Part shown: positions 45,328 to 54,088 of the stretch, piece after piece
Layout: the number at the start of each line of letters is the position of its first letter
Position numbering within the stretch: the stretch's first letter is position 1
Assembly (NCBI GenBank): GCA_032122355.1
Contig: JAUMCS010000038.1
Location: 1 to 64,000, forward strand
Origin: RFTU01 sp032122355
Lineage (GTDB): Bacteria > Pseudomonadota > Gammaproteobacteria > Burkholderiales > Burkholderiaceae_C
Direction of reading: 5' to 3'
Length of the DNA stretch: 64,000 bases
The notes under the pieces: generated by a model
Database searches by the model: none
Told to the model about the DNA's origin: nothing
Seen by the model: the letters and a program-made list of their open reading frames with translations, nothing else
Program-made: the position numbers and the translations under genes

Positions 45328-46803
45328 TTACGATTTAGGGATTTCCGCTACTAATCTTATTGATGCTGATAGCTCCTCTAGTTGAAAATGCGGCCTCAGA
45401 AAGACAACCGCGGAATAAGCACCAGGCCGATCTTTATTTTCAACAACCTGTATGCTTGCCTCTCTTAATGGATAACGCGCTTTTACCTCATGACTGGCTT
45501 TATCATCGATGGTCACGTACTTGGTTATCCATTGATTCAAAAATGTTTCTATGGTATCCTTTGACTGGAATGCCCCCACTTTGTCCCTCATCATAGTCTT
45601 GAGGAAATGTGCAAACCTTGAGCTAGCCAATATGTAAGGTAGCATCGACGAGAGCCTTGCATTGGCGCGGGCGATTTCTGTGGTGTAGATTGGTGGTTTA
45701 TGCAGTGTTTGTCCTCCAAAAAATACGGAATAATCTGTACCTTTTGCATAACATAAGGGCAAAAACCCCAAATCGCTAAGCTCTTTTTCACGCCTGTCCG
45801 TTATTGCAGTTTCAGTGGGGCACTTAGTAACCACATCACCTGAAACTGATCGATAGCTATGCAACGGCAGCCCTTGAACCTTCCCGCCACCCTCTACACC
45901 TCTGATAGCCGCACACCAACCATACTCTCCGAATGATTCAACGATTTTTGATGCCAATGACCAAGCGGCACTACCCCATAAATAATCTTCATGATTACCT
46001 GAGCTTAAATCCTCAACAAAGCGAAATTCTTCTACTGGTGTAGTATTGGGGCCATATGGTAAGCGCATTAACACCCTGGGTAGTGTCATTACGACATACC
46101 GAGAATCATCACTTTCTCTAAATGACCTCCATCCAGCGAGCTCATTACTTTCAAAAATTTTTGCCATATCACGTGGCGCAGACAAATTTGTAAAGCTATC
46201 TAGGTCAAACAACTTGGGGTCAGCCGCAGTCAATAATGGCGCGTGTGCGCCGGCAGCAACATGAGATAGATCCTCAAGTAAGCTGATATCCTGCGGGGCA
46301 CGACCAAAACTAAAATCAGTAACCAAAATAGCAAAAGGTGAACCACCAAGAGTACCAAACTCCTCTTCGTAAATAAGTTTAAATAAAGTACTTTGATCAA
46401 AACCAGGTGCTCGATGAAAATCTTTTAATAATTCAGCTTTGGTAGCAGGTATAATTTTAATTACTACATCCTGAGCACTGTCAGCCTTCTTGACCAAATC
46501 TTTTAAACCCAGCCAAGTCGACTCTAGCGCCTTAAATTTAGGGTGATGCATAATTGCATTAACCTGATCCGAAATCATTTGATCAATTTCAGCGATCCGC
46601 CTAGCAATTAAATCAGCTGAATTTCCCTTTAGTTCAGCACCGCCCTCTATAACCTCCCCGACAAACTCTTCCAGCATTTCGTTGGCCATTTTAGTGCGTA
46701 AGGGATCTCTAGCTATCCGCCCGTGCTCAATGATCAGATCTAAGACCGATGCTTCCTCAGGCTTAGGCGCAGATTCTATTAATTTAGCCAAACTTCCATT
46801 CAT
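45328..46803 (-). CDS. tssC: TssC/VipB, type VI sheath large subunit
   Basis: A 491-residue sheath protein. Recognisable parts are DQMISDQVNAIMHHPKFKAL, STWLGLKDLV, ILVTDFSFGRAPQDISLL, APRDMAKIFES, RVLMRLPYG, GSAAWSLASKIVESFGEYGW and the C-terminal ELSASIRLVAEIPKS. GGAG lies 6 bp before the ATG. It follows tssB by 17 bp; the two form the contractile sheath. Confidence 0.96.
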   Translation of the reverse strand: MNGSLAKLIESAPKPEEASVLDLIIEHGRIARDPLRTKMANEMLEEFVGEVIEGGAELKGNSADLIARRIAEIDQMISDQVNAIMHHPKFKALESTWLGLKDLVKKADSAQDVVIKIIPATKAELLKDFHRAPGFDQSTLFKLIYEEEFGTLGGSPFAILVTDFSFGRAPQDISLLEDLSHVAAGAHAPLLTAADPKLFDLDSFTNLSAPRDMAKIFESNELAGWRSFRESDDSRYVVMTLPRVLMRLPYGPNTTPVEEFRFVEDLSSGNHEDYLWGSAAWSLASKIVESFGEYGWCAAIRGVEGGGKVQGLPLHSYRSVSGDVVTKCPTETAITDRREKELSDLGFLPLCYAKGTDYSVFFGGQTLHKPPIYTTEIARANARLSSMLPYILASSRFAHFLKTMMRDKVGAFQSKDTIETFLNQWITKYVTIDDKASHEVKARYPLREASIQVVENKDRPGAYSAVVFLRPHFQLEELSASIRLVAEIPKS

Positions 46804-46820
46804 AGCTACTCCAATTATTT

Positions 46821-47342
46821 CTATTGCTTTTCCGATGGCAGAGGAGCTTTACGCTTTTCAAGCTCACTTTTTGCCCTATCCTGCAAATCTGTGCTAGCAA
46901 CGATTTCCGACAGAAGCTCGTTAAGTCTATCATTACCTTCTAACTTAGCTAGCAAATCGTTAAGCTTGCCGCGAGTTTCCAGTAAAGCCGCCACCTCGGG
47001 AACAGCCATCGCCACCCCGGCGGGTGATAAGTCTTCTAACGATTTAATTTTCAATGCCACCTGTACATCACCTTCAGGCTTTGTACAGTCGCGAACTTTG
47101 TATTCTAGCGTGGGACAAAATGAAGACAACACACTGTCAAAAGAATCCTCACTGATTTTGACAAACTGGCGATCACCTAATCTTTCTTGTGAGATAGCGC
47201 TACCAGGCGCCAAATCGCCAATCACACCCACTACAAGTGGTAGTGTTTTGCTGGTAGCAGCTCCTCCGGTTTCGACATCGTAGGTTATTTGAACGCGAGG
47301 TGGCCTAACCTTACCTAATTTTTGCTGAGTATTGCTTCCCAT
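46821..47342 (-). CDS. tssB: TssB/VipA, type VI sheath small subunit
   Basis: A 173-residue sheath protein, the first gene of the operon. Family segments are QKLGKVRPPRVQITYDVETG, LPLVVGVIGDLAPGSA, RQFVKISEDSFDSVLSS and the C-terminal ATPase-contact helix LNELLSEIVAS. Start 47342 has AAGGA about 8 bp upstream; an ATG six codons earlier does not. Promoter sequences for the whole system should lie upstream in 47343-47494. Confidence 0.94.
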   Translation of the reverse strand: MGSNTQQKLGKVRPPRVQITYDVETGGAATSKTLPLVVGVIGDLAPGSAISQERLGDRQFVKISEDSFDSVLSSFCPTLEYKVRDCTKPEGDVQVALKIKSLEDLSPAGVAMAVPEVAALLETRGKLNDLLAKLEGNDRLNELLSEIVASTDLQDRAKSELEKRKAPLPSEKQ

Positions 47343-47443
47343 TGACCAATCCTTTCTCATTACTTCATACCATAAGCAATATACATGACAATTATATGAA
47401 AGTCACTTTTTTTTGGACAAGTTTTTTTAGGGTTATCCTTAGT

Positions 47444-47475
47444 CTTATAACGCTTTTTCATTGCTTAAATGTCAA
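47444..47475 (-). promoter_or_regulatory. Candidate promoter for the type VI operon
   Basis: On the minus strand a perfect TTGACA (47470-47475) is followed 20 bp later by TATAAG (47444-47449), about 100 bp before the tssB start. The spacer is longer than the usual 16-18 bp, so the match is weak. Two poly-A/T tracts (around 47406-47428) lie between it and tssB and may bend the DNA. The rest of 47361-47494 holds no gene. Confidence 0.3.
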
Positions 47476-47494
47476 ATTTACCACTCTATACAAT

Positions 47495-48688
47495 CTATAA
47501 AGTTAGCTCAGCATTCACTAACGCTACCCAAAGTGCCGCACCTTTTGCAATCAAATCATCATTGAAATCATAGCTTGGGTTGTGCAATTGGCAAGGTCCA
47601 AGGCCATGACCTTGCTGTCGATGTGAACCGTCTCCGTTGCCTATCATGAAGTACGCTCCCTGTTTTTTTTGAAGAAAGAAACTAAAATCTTCTGCACCCA
47701 TTGTGGGAACAAAGTTTTGTACGCCACTACTACCCCATAGATTGGTGGCTACGCTTCTGATCTTTCTAACCGCATCTTCGTGATTAATAGTGGGCGGATA
47801 GTTACGCGTGAAGTTAAATTGTGCCTCTGTACCGTAGGCAGAAGAGATATGCTGAGTTAATTCCCGCATTCTAGTCTCTATCAAATCCAGCAACTCATAG
47901 GTGAATGTTCGTACAGTACCCCGTAATTCACAGACTTCAGGCATTACGTTAATAGCTTCACCTGCGTGTATCGTCGTAACAGAAATGACACCAGAATCTG
48001 TGGGATTTTTATTGCGGGTTAAAATTGTTTGAAAGGCCTGTACCAGTTGACAAGCGATGAGTATAGGGTCTATGCCGAGATGCGGTAAGGCGGCGTGCCC
48101 CCCCTTACCCGTGATAACTATGCGAAATTCATTGCTGGAGGCCATGATAGGGCCATCGCAGACAGCCACTTGCCCCTCGGGTATGCCAGGCCAATTGTGC
48201 ATTGCATAGATTTGGTCCATGGGCAACCGCTCAAACAACCCCTCCTCTATCATTCGCCTCGCCCCACCCCCACCTTCTTCAGCAGGTTGAAATACTAAAT
48301 TCACCGTGCCATCAAATTTCGCTTGTGTTGCCAAATAATAGGCTGCAGCTAGTAGCATAGCTACATGTCCATCGTGCCCACACGCATGCATTCTCCCTGA
48401 GTATTGACTGACATGCTGAAATTGGTTTTGCTCCGTCATTGGCAAAGCATCCATGTCGGCCCGCAATCCTATACTTCGTGAGCTTGAACCTTTGCGTATA
48501 ACACCTACAACCCCCGTTTCGGCAATTCCCGTATGCACCTCAATGCCCCATTGTTGAAGTTGGTCTACAATGCGTTGTGATGTGCGATATTCCTGAAAAC
48601 ACAACTCAGGGTGAGCGTGTAAGTCTCTTCGAAATTGAGTCATAGACGGAATAATCGACGCCAATTTTTTTATCAAATGCTGATTCAT
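47495..48688 (-). CDS. M20-family amidohydrolase (hippurate hydrolase type)
   Basis: A 397-residue zinc-dependent amidohydrolase. It has MTQFRRDLHAHPELCFQEYR, the metal-binding GRMHACGHDGHVAMLLAAA, PAEEGGGGARRMIEEG with catalytic Glu, and NWPGIPEGQVAV. A dimerisation domain (ITGKGGHAALPHLGIDPI) and MGAEDFSFFLQK follow. Such enzymes cleave N-acyl amino acids or related amides; substrate is not predictable. It marks the right border of the AT-rich island. It is divergent from the ABC exporter; promoters share 48689-48744. Confidence 0.9.
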   Translation of the reverse strand: MNQHLIKKLASIIPSMTQFRRDLHAHPELCFQEYRTSQRIVDQLQQWGIEVHTGIAETGVVGVIRKGSSSRSIGLRADMDALPMTEQNQFQHVSQYSGRMHACGHDGHVAMLLAAAYYLATQAKFDGTVNLVFQPAEEGGGGARRMIEEGLFERLPMDQIYAMHNWPGIPEGQVAVCDGPIMASSNEFRIVITGKGGHAALPHLGIDPILIACQLVQAFQTILTRNKNPTDSGVISVTTIHAGEAINVMPEVCELRGTVRTFTYELLDLIETRMRELTQHISSAYGTEAQFNFTRNYPPTINHEDAVRKIRSVATNLWGSSGVQNFVPTMGAEDFSFFLQKKQGAYFMIGNGDGSHRQQGHGLGPCQLHNPSYDFNDDLIAKGAALWVALVNAELTL

Positions 48689-48744
48689 GCTGTTTTAAGT
48701 TCCGATACTAAGATATCAACAGCTTCTACCTTACACCACTTTTC

Positions 48745-49689
48745 ATGCCTCTACCAGCCCTATCTTTTCAATCCGTTAACAAAACCTATACGCACGCCCA
48801 AAATTCGCACCAAGCTTTGATCGATGTTTCGATGAATATCGAATCTGGCGAGTTTGTTGCCCTATTAGGCCCCAATGGCGCGGGCAAGTCCACACTCATC
48901 AACATACTAGGCGGCCTAGTCAAGGCCAGCCAAGGCAAAGTCGAGGTCATGGGATTTGACGTCCGGCAACAATATACTCAAGCACGTCGTTCACTGGGGA
49001 TTGTTCCTCAAGAGTTGGTGTTCGATCCTTTTTTCACGGTTCGAGAATGCCTAGTTCTACAAAGTGGTTACTTTGGCCTTAAGCATAATCATCCTTGGAT
49101 TGATGAGCTTCTATTTGAGCTTGGTTTATCCGATAAGGCCCACTGCAATATGCGCCAACTATCTGGGGGAATGAAGCGCCGAGTTCTCGTTGCGCAAGCC
49201 CTAGTGCATCGGCCATCTGTGATTGTTCTTGACGAGCCTACTGCTGGTGTAGATGTTGAGCTACGCCAAACCTTATGGCAATTCATTGCCAAACTCAACC
49301 GACAAGGCCACACCGTATTGCTCACCACGCATTATTTGGAGGAAGCAGAATCACTTTGCAATCGCATTGCTATGCTTAAGGAAGGCCGACTTATTGCCAT
49401 TGAGAAAACATCCGATTTGCTTCATAGCACCTCCAGCACCATGTTGCGGTTTCAAACCCATGACCATCTTCCCGACAGCCTGCATGGCAAAGCGCGACGT
49501 ATCGGCAAATCAGTTCAAATCAAAGCCCACGACGCGATTGAAGTGGAACAAATTCTAGCCACCCTGCGCACCCATGGCATTACTGTTAATGATCTAGAAA
49601 TTACCCGCGCTGACCTTGAAGATGTCTTTCTGGAGTGGATGCAAAAATCCCCTCTAAATCACCCGATCGCAACACATAGTTCAACATGA
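48745..49689 (+). CDS. ABC-2 type exporter, ATP-binding subunit
   Basis: A 314-residue ATPase of the YadG/DrrA type. Walker A is LLGPNGAGKST, signature LSGGMKRRVLVAQAL, Walker B VIVLDEPTAGVD, and the switch His is in LLTTHYLEEAE. The C-terminal extension of about 85 residues is typical. It is coupled to the permease gene by a 4-bp overlap. The position before bolA-murA-his is common in betaproteobacteria. The cargo is unknown. Confidence 0.92.
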   Translation: MPLPALSFQSVNKTYTHAQNSHQALIDVSMNIESGEFVALLGPNGAGKSTLINILGGLVKASQGKVEVMGFDVRQQYTQARRSLGIVPQELVFDPFFTVRECLVLQSGYFGLKHNHPWIDELLFELGLSDKAHCNMRQLSGGMKRRVLVAQALVHRPSVIVLDEPTAGVDVELRQTLWQFIAKLNRQGHTVLLTTHYLEEAESLCNRIAMLKEGRLIAIEKTSDLLHSTSSTMLRFQTHDHLPDSLHGKARRIGKSVQIKAHDAIEVEQILATLRTHGITVNDLEITRADLEDVFLEWMQKSPLNHPIATHSST

Positions 49690-50459
49690 AACCCTACCAT
49701 TTACTAGCCGGAACCGACAGCTTATTGCGTAAAGAGGTTTTACGCTTCTGGAAAGTAAGCTTTCAGACGATTGCCGCACCAGTGCTAACGGCGCTGTTGT
49801 ACCTTCTGATTTTTGGGCATGTTCTCGACAAGCATGTTCAGGTCTATGCTGAAGTGCCCTACCTTGGGTTTTTAGTTCCCGGGCTCATTATGATGAGCAT
49901 TTTGCAAAATAGCTTCGCCAATTCAAGTAGCTCCTTAGTTCAAAGCAAAATCACAGGAAATTTGATTTTTGTTTTGCTTTCTCCTTTGTCATACACCGCT
50001 TGGTTTATTGCCTACGTTGGTGCAGCGATGGCTAGAGGGCTGGTTGTGGGGTTGGGCGTCATGCTGATCACTTTGTGGTTCAGCCATTTGTTATGGCCCT
50101 ACCCTATTTGGGTCCTCACCTTTGCCCTGCTCGGCTCCGCTTTGCTGGGCACGATAGGTTTGATTGCAGGCCTGTGGGCGGATAAATTTGATCAAATGGC
50201 TGCGTTCCAGAATTTCGTCATTATGCCCATGACTTTCTTGTCAGGTGTTTTTTACTCTATTCATTCTTTGCCAAGCTTCTGGCAAGCCGTCAGCCATCTC
50301 AATCCATTTTTTTACCTCGTCGATGGTTTTCGATTTGGTTTTCTAGGACGGTCAGATGTTTCCCCCTGGATCAGTCTGGCCATAGTAGCGACTGTGCTCA
50401 TCAGCGTTTCAGCCTTTGCCCTGACACTTTTGGCAAGAGGCTACAAAATTCGCGCGTAA
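49686..50459 (+). CDS. ABC-2 type exporter, permease subunit
   Basis: A 257-residue membrane protein of the YadH family with about six hydrophobic spans (TIAAPVLTALLYLLIFGHVL, then LVPGLIMMSILQNSF, GLVVGLGVMLITLWF, LLGSALLGTIGLIAGLWA). The conserved FVIMPMTFLSGVFYSIHSLP and HLNPFFYLVDGFRFGFLG segments follow. Its ATG overlaps the ATPase stop. Pairing with the ATPase is certain from context; what it moves is unknown. Confidence 0.92.
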   Translation: MKPYHLLAGTDSLLRKEVLRFWKVSFQTIAAPVLTALLYLLIFGHVLDKHVQVYAEVPYLGFLVPGLIMMSILQNSFANSSSSLVQSKITGNLIFVLLSPLSYTAWFIAYVGAAMARGLVVGLGVMLITLWFSHLLWPYPIWVLTFALLGSALLGTIGLIAGLWADKFDQMAAFQNFVIMPMTFLSGVFYSIHSLPSFWQAVSHLNPFFYLVDGFRFGFLGRSDVSPWISLAIVATVLISVSAFALTLLARGYKIRA

Positions 50460-50473
50460 AATCCATATCAATT

Positions 50474-50731
50474 ATGACAAACCCAAGCCCCGAGGATGTC
50501 CGCAGTTACATCCAAAACCATTTATCATGCGATTGGTTGCAGGTTGATGGCGATGGCCGCCATTTCTTTGCCACCATCGTTGCACCTGCTTTCGAAGGCA
50601 AAAGCCGTATTGCTCGGCACCAATTGGTATACCAAGCCCTAGGCGATCGTATGCGCGAACAGATTCATGCTCTTTCGATGAAAACCTATACGCCCGATGA
50701 GTGGCAAAGCGTTCAAAATCAACCCACTTAA
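50474..50731 (+). CDS. ibaG: BolA-family protein (IbaG-like)
   Basis: An 85-residue BolA-fold protein. It shows VDGDGRHFFATIVAPAFEGK, then HQLVYQALGDRM and IHALSMKTYTPDEW, with the conserved His residues of the class. IbaG/BolA proteins pair with monothiol glutaredoxins in iron-sulfur handling. It lies 14 bp after the exporter and before murA, as in E. coli (ibaG-murA). Its end is 57 bp before the murA start. Confidence 0.9.
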   Translation: MTNPSPEDVRSYIQNHLSCDWLQVDGDGRHFFATIVAPAFEGKSRIARHQLVYQALGDRMREQIHALSMKTYTPDEWQSVQNQPT

Positions 50732-50787
50732 CGAATTCTTTAACGCCAAACCCTGATAGGGTTTTATACCTAAAACTGAAACTGATT

Positions 50788-52098
50788 GTGGACCAACTTC
50801 TTATCCGTGGTGGACGCCGCTTACATGGTAATGTTTCGATTGCCGGCGCAAAAAATGCAGCATTACCCGAGTTATGCGCTGCTTTACTGACGACAGAACC
50901 CGTTCGGTTGCTCAATGTACCGCAGCTTCACGATGTTAAAACCATGATGAAGCTGCTAGGCCATATGGGTGTAGAGGTAAAGGATCATCCCACAGAGGCT
51001 GACGGCATTGAGCTCGATTGCTCGCAACTTCAAGAACCAGAAGCACCCTATCATTTGGTTAAAACCATGCGAGCTTCCATTTTGGTTTTAGGCCCATTGC
51101 TCGCGCGCTGGGGACGCGCACGAGTCTCATTACCCGGTGGATGCGCTATTGGTTCCCGCCCTGTTGATCAACACATTCGGGGCCTAGAGGCTATGGGTGC
51201 CGTTATCTCGGTCGAGCATGGATACATTCATGCGCATGTTCCTACTTCCGATGGGCGCTTACATGGTGCCAATATCACCACGGATATGATCACCGTAACA
51301 GGGACAGAAAATTTACTCATGGCAGCCGTACTAGCTAAAGGTGAGACTGTGCTTGAAAATGCCGCTCAAGAACCTGAGGTCACCGATCTCGCTCAAATGC
51401 TGCTAAGTATGGGCGCACAAATTGATGGCATAGGCTCTAGCCGCCTGCGTATCACAGGTGTAGATCAGCTGCATGCCCCCCGCCAAATGAATGGTCAAGA
51501 AGGACATCGTATAGTTGCTGATCGTATTGAGGCCGGTACTTTTTTATGCGCAGCATTAGCCACGGGTGGTGATGTTTTTTTACAAGGCGCACGCGCTGAT
51601 CACCTCAAAGCAGTTCTGGATAAACTCACCGAAGCCGGCGCCCACATATCTGAGCATGAGGATGGAATTCGCCTTCAAGCAACCGCTCGACCATCAGCCG
51701 TGAGCTTTCGTACCAGTGAATACCCCGCATTTCCTACCGATATGCAAGCCCAGTTTATGGCAGTGAATGCCATTGCACAAGGCACTGCCCGCATCACTGA
51801 AACCATCTTTGAAAACCGATTCATGCATGTGAATGAGCTTATACGCTTGGGGGCTCAGATTGATGTCGAAGGCCATACGGCTATAGTCACAGGTGTTTTA
51901 CAGCTTTCAGGTGCTACCGTGATGGCGACAGATTTGCGCGCATCAGCCAGTTTGGTCATCGCTGGATTGGTTGCCGAAGGACAAACATGCGTGGATCGAA
52001 TTTATCACCTCGACCGTGGTTATGATCGCATGGAAGCAAAGCTACAAGCTTTAGGAGCAGACATTGAGCGCGTGAAAAACCTGGGGGATTTAATGTGA
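50788..52098 (+). CDS. murA: UDP-N-acetylglucosamine 1-carboxyvinyltransferase
   Basis: A 436-residue enzyme of the first committed step of peptidoglycan synthesis. It has VSIAGAKNAALPELCAALLT at the N-terminus, the catalytic cysteine loop LPGGCAIGSRPVDQH and ITVTGTENLLMAAVLA. EYPAFPTDMQAQFMA and ENRFMHVNELIRLGAQI follow. I start at GTG 50788 (VDQLLIRGG), which matches the family N-terminus; an in-frame ATG at 50701 lies inside ibaG. The 3' end overlaps hisG by 4 bp. Confidence 0.95.
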   Translation: MDQLLIRGGRRLHGNVSIAGAKNAALPELCAALLTTEPVRLLNVPQLHDVKTMMKLLGHMGVEVKDHPTEADGIELDCSQLQEPEAPYHLVKTMRASILVLGPLLARWGRARVSLPGGCAIGSRPVDQHIRGLEAMGAVISVEHGYIHAHVPTSDGRLHGANITTDMITVTGTENLLMAAVLAKGETVLENAAQEPEVTDLAQMLLSMGAQIDGIGSSRLRITGVDQLHAPRQMNGQEGHRIVADRIEAGTFLCAALATGGDVFLQGARADHLKAVLDKLTEAGAHISEHEDGIRLQATARPSAVSFRTSEYPAFPTDMQAQFMAVNAIAQGTARITETIFENRFMHVNELIRLGAQIDVEGHTAIVTGVLQLSGATVMATDLRASASLVIAGLVAEGQTCVDRIYHLDRGYDRMEAKLQALGADIERVKNLGDLM

Positions 52099-52742
52099 TT
52101 ACCTTAGCACTATCTAAAGGGCGAATATTTGAAGAGACACTCCCTCTATTGGCTGCGGCCGGCATTCAAGTCGCAGAAGACCCTGAAAAATCTCGCAAGT
52201 TGATCTTGGGTACTAACGTACCCAATGTGCGGGTTGTTCTGGTCCGAGCATCCGATGTGCCCACCTACGTGCAATGCGGCGGCGCTGACCTGGGCGTAGC
52301 TGGCAAAGATATATTGCTTGAACACGGGGGGGCTGATTTATACCAGCCGTTTGATTTAAATATTGCCCGCTGCCGCATGAGTGTGGCCACCCGCAATGAT
52401 TTCAATTATGCAGCCGCTGTCCGGCATGGCTCCCGCATCCGTGTAGCCACCAAATACACCACCATCGCCCGCAATCATTTTGCAGATAAAGGTGTGCATG
52501 TTGACTTAGTCAAGCTCTATGGTTCCATGGAGCTGGCCCCCCTGACGGGTTTAGCCGATGCAATTGTGGACTTGGTCTCTACGGGCAATACACTCAAAGC
52601 CAATCACTTAATCGAAGTCGAGCACGTGATGGATATATCCTCTCGATTGATCGTCAACCAAACCGCACTCAAGCGTAAGGCCCCCATTTTGCGCCCCTTG
52701 ATGGATGCTTTTTCAATGGCCATTTCGGCGAAGGTAGAATAA
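52095..52742 (+). CDS. hisG: ATP phosphoribosyltransferase, short form
   Basis: A 215-residue HisG of the short type, the first enzyme of histidine synthesis. It begins with GTG (ITLALSKGRIFEETLPLL) and has VRASDVPTYVQCGGADLGVA and the PRPP loop ATGNTLKAN-like ADAIVDLVSTGNTLKAN. Lacking the regulatory C-terminal domain, it should need HisZ, which is not in this window. Overlap with murA is 4 bp. Confidence 0.95.
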   Translation: MITLALSKGRIFEETLPLLAAAGIQVAEDPEKSRKLILGTNVPNVRVVLVRASDVPTYVQCGGADLGVAGKDILLEHGGADLYQPFDLNIARCRMSVATRNDFNYAAAVRHGSRIRVATKYTTIARNHFADKGVHVDLVKLYGSMELAPLTGLADAIVDLVSTGNTLKANHLIEVEHVMDISSRLIVNQTALKRKAPILRPLMDAFSMAISAKVE

Positions 52743-52745
52743 ATC

Positions 52746-54065
52746 ATGTCTGTGCAAGCAAGCCCTTTGCGCTTATCAACTGCCTCACCTGATTTTGATA
52801 TGCAACTGCAAACGCGCCTGCAGTGGTCATCCGCTACTGACGATGCCATTGAACAACGAGTGAGCAAAATTTTACACGATGTCCGGCTTCGTGGGGATGA
52901 AGCAGTACTCGACTACACTCGCCAGTTTGATCACTTGAATGCCGCCTCAATTGCTGAGTTAGTCTGGTCAAGCGAGCAACTCAAAGCGGCATATATGGGT
53001 TTACCTTCTGCTCAACGCGATGCCCTGACTTTGGCGGCTAATCGTATTCGCAGCTACCATGAAGTACAAAAGCAGCACACTGGTCAAAGTTGGCAATACC
53101 GTGACAGCCAAGGCAATTTATTAGGTCAAAAAGTAACCCCCATTGATCGTGTGGGCATTTATGTACCTGGGGGCAAGGCGGCCTACCCTAGCAGTGTACT
53201 GATGAACGCCATTCCAGCCCACGTAGCCGGAGTGGCTGAAATTGTGATGGTGGTCCCCACACCCCATGGCCAAGCCAATCCACTGGTTTTAGCCGCTGCT
53301 CATGTGGCTGGAGTCACCCAGGCTTACCGCATCGGCGGGGCACAGGCCATTGCTGCTTTGGCTTGGGGCACGGACAGCATCGCCAAAGTTGACAAAATTA
53401 CTGGGCCCGGAAATGCCTATGTAGCCAGCGCCAAACGGCGAGTATTTGGTGTAGTGGGTATTGATATGATTGCGGGACCGAGCGAAATTCTGATTCTAGC
53501 TGATGGCACTACCCCACCCGATTGGGTGGCCATGGATTTATTCAGCCAAGCAGAACATGATGAACTGGCACAAAGCATTTTGCTATGTCCTGATTCCGCA
53601 TATCTAGATGCAGTGCAAGCTTCAATCAACCATTTATTGCCCACCATGCCGCGCCAGGAAATTATTGCTAAAAGCTTGAATGACCGAGGAGCCCTCATAC
53701 ACACTCGCAGCATGGAAGAAGCCTGCCTTATCAGTAACCGCATTGCTCCGGAACACTTAGAAATCTCTAGCCACGATGCTCAACGCTGGGAGCCCCTATT
53801 ACGGCATGCAGGTGCCATCTTCTTGGGAGCCTACACCAGTGAAAGCCTAGGCGATTATTGCGCAGGACCCAATCATGTATTACCCACTTCCGGAACAGCA
53901 CGATTTTCCTCCCCACTGGGTGTCTATGATTTCCAAAAACGCAGCAGTTTGATTGAAGTGAGCCCAGCAGGTGCTCAGCAGCTGGGCCTTATAGCCGCTG
54001 AGTTAGCCTACGGCGAGGGATTACAAGCCCACGCTCAAGCGGCTGAAATGCGACTGCAATCCTAA
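52746..54065 (+). CDS. hisD: Histidinol dehydrogenase
   Basis: A 439-residue zinc- and NAD-dependent enzyme of the last two steps of histidine synthesis. It shows IDRVGIYVPGGKAAYPSSVL, RIGGAQAIAALAWGT and KITGPGNAYVASAKR. MIAGPSEILI, AQAEHDE-like FSQAEHDELAQSI and APEHLEI follow. It starts 3 bp after the hisG stop. Confidence 0.96.
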   Translation: MSVQASPLRLSTASPDFDMQLQTRLQWSSATDDAIEQRVSKILHDVRLRGDEAVLDYTRQFDHLNAASIAELVWSSEQLKAAYMGLPSAQRDALTLAANRIRSYHEVQKQHTGQSWQYRDSQGNLLGQKVTPIDRVGIYVPGGKAAYPSSVLMNAIPAHVAGVAEIVMVVPTPHGQANPLVLAAAHVAGVTQAYRIGGAQAIAALAWGTDSIAKVDKITGPGNAYVASAKRRVFGVVGIDMIAGPSEILILADGTTPPDWVAMDLFSQAEHDELAQSILLCPDSAYLDAVQASINHLLPTMPRQEIIAKSLNDRGALIHTRSMEEACLISNRIAPEHLEISSHDAQRWEPLLRHAGAIFLGAYTSESLGDYCAGPNHVLPTSGTARFSSPLGVYDFQKRSSLIEVSPAGAQQLGLIAAELAYGEGLQAHAQAAEMRLQS

Positions 54066-54088
54066 TCCACCCTCATCGAATTTTGGAT

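Noticed and set aside
47404..47430. Poly-T tracts considered as a terminator for the amidohydrolase gene
   Set aside because: That gene is on the minus strand, where the tracts are poly-A, and no stable stem precedes a T-run.
50472..50915. Minus-strand 147-codon open frame over ibaG and the murA start
   Set aside because: Overlaps two clear plus-strand genes; composition looks like a reverse-strand shadow.
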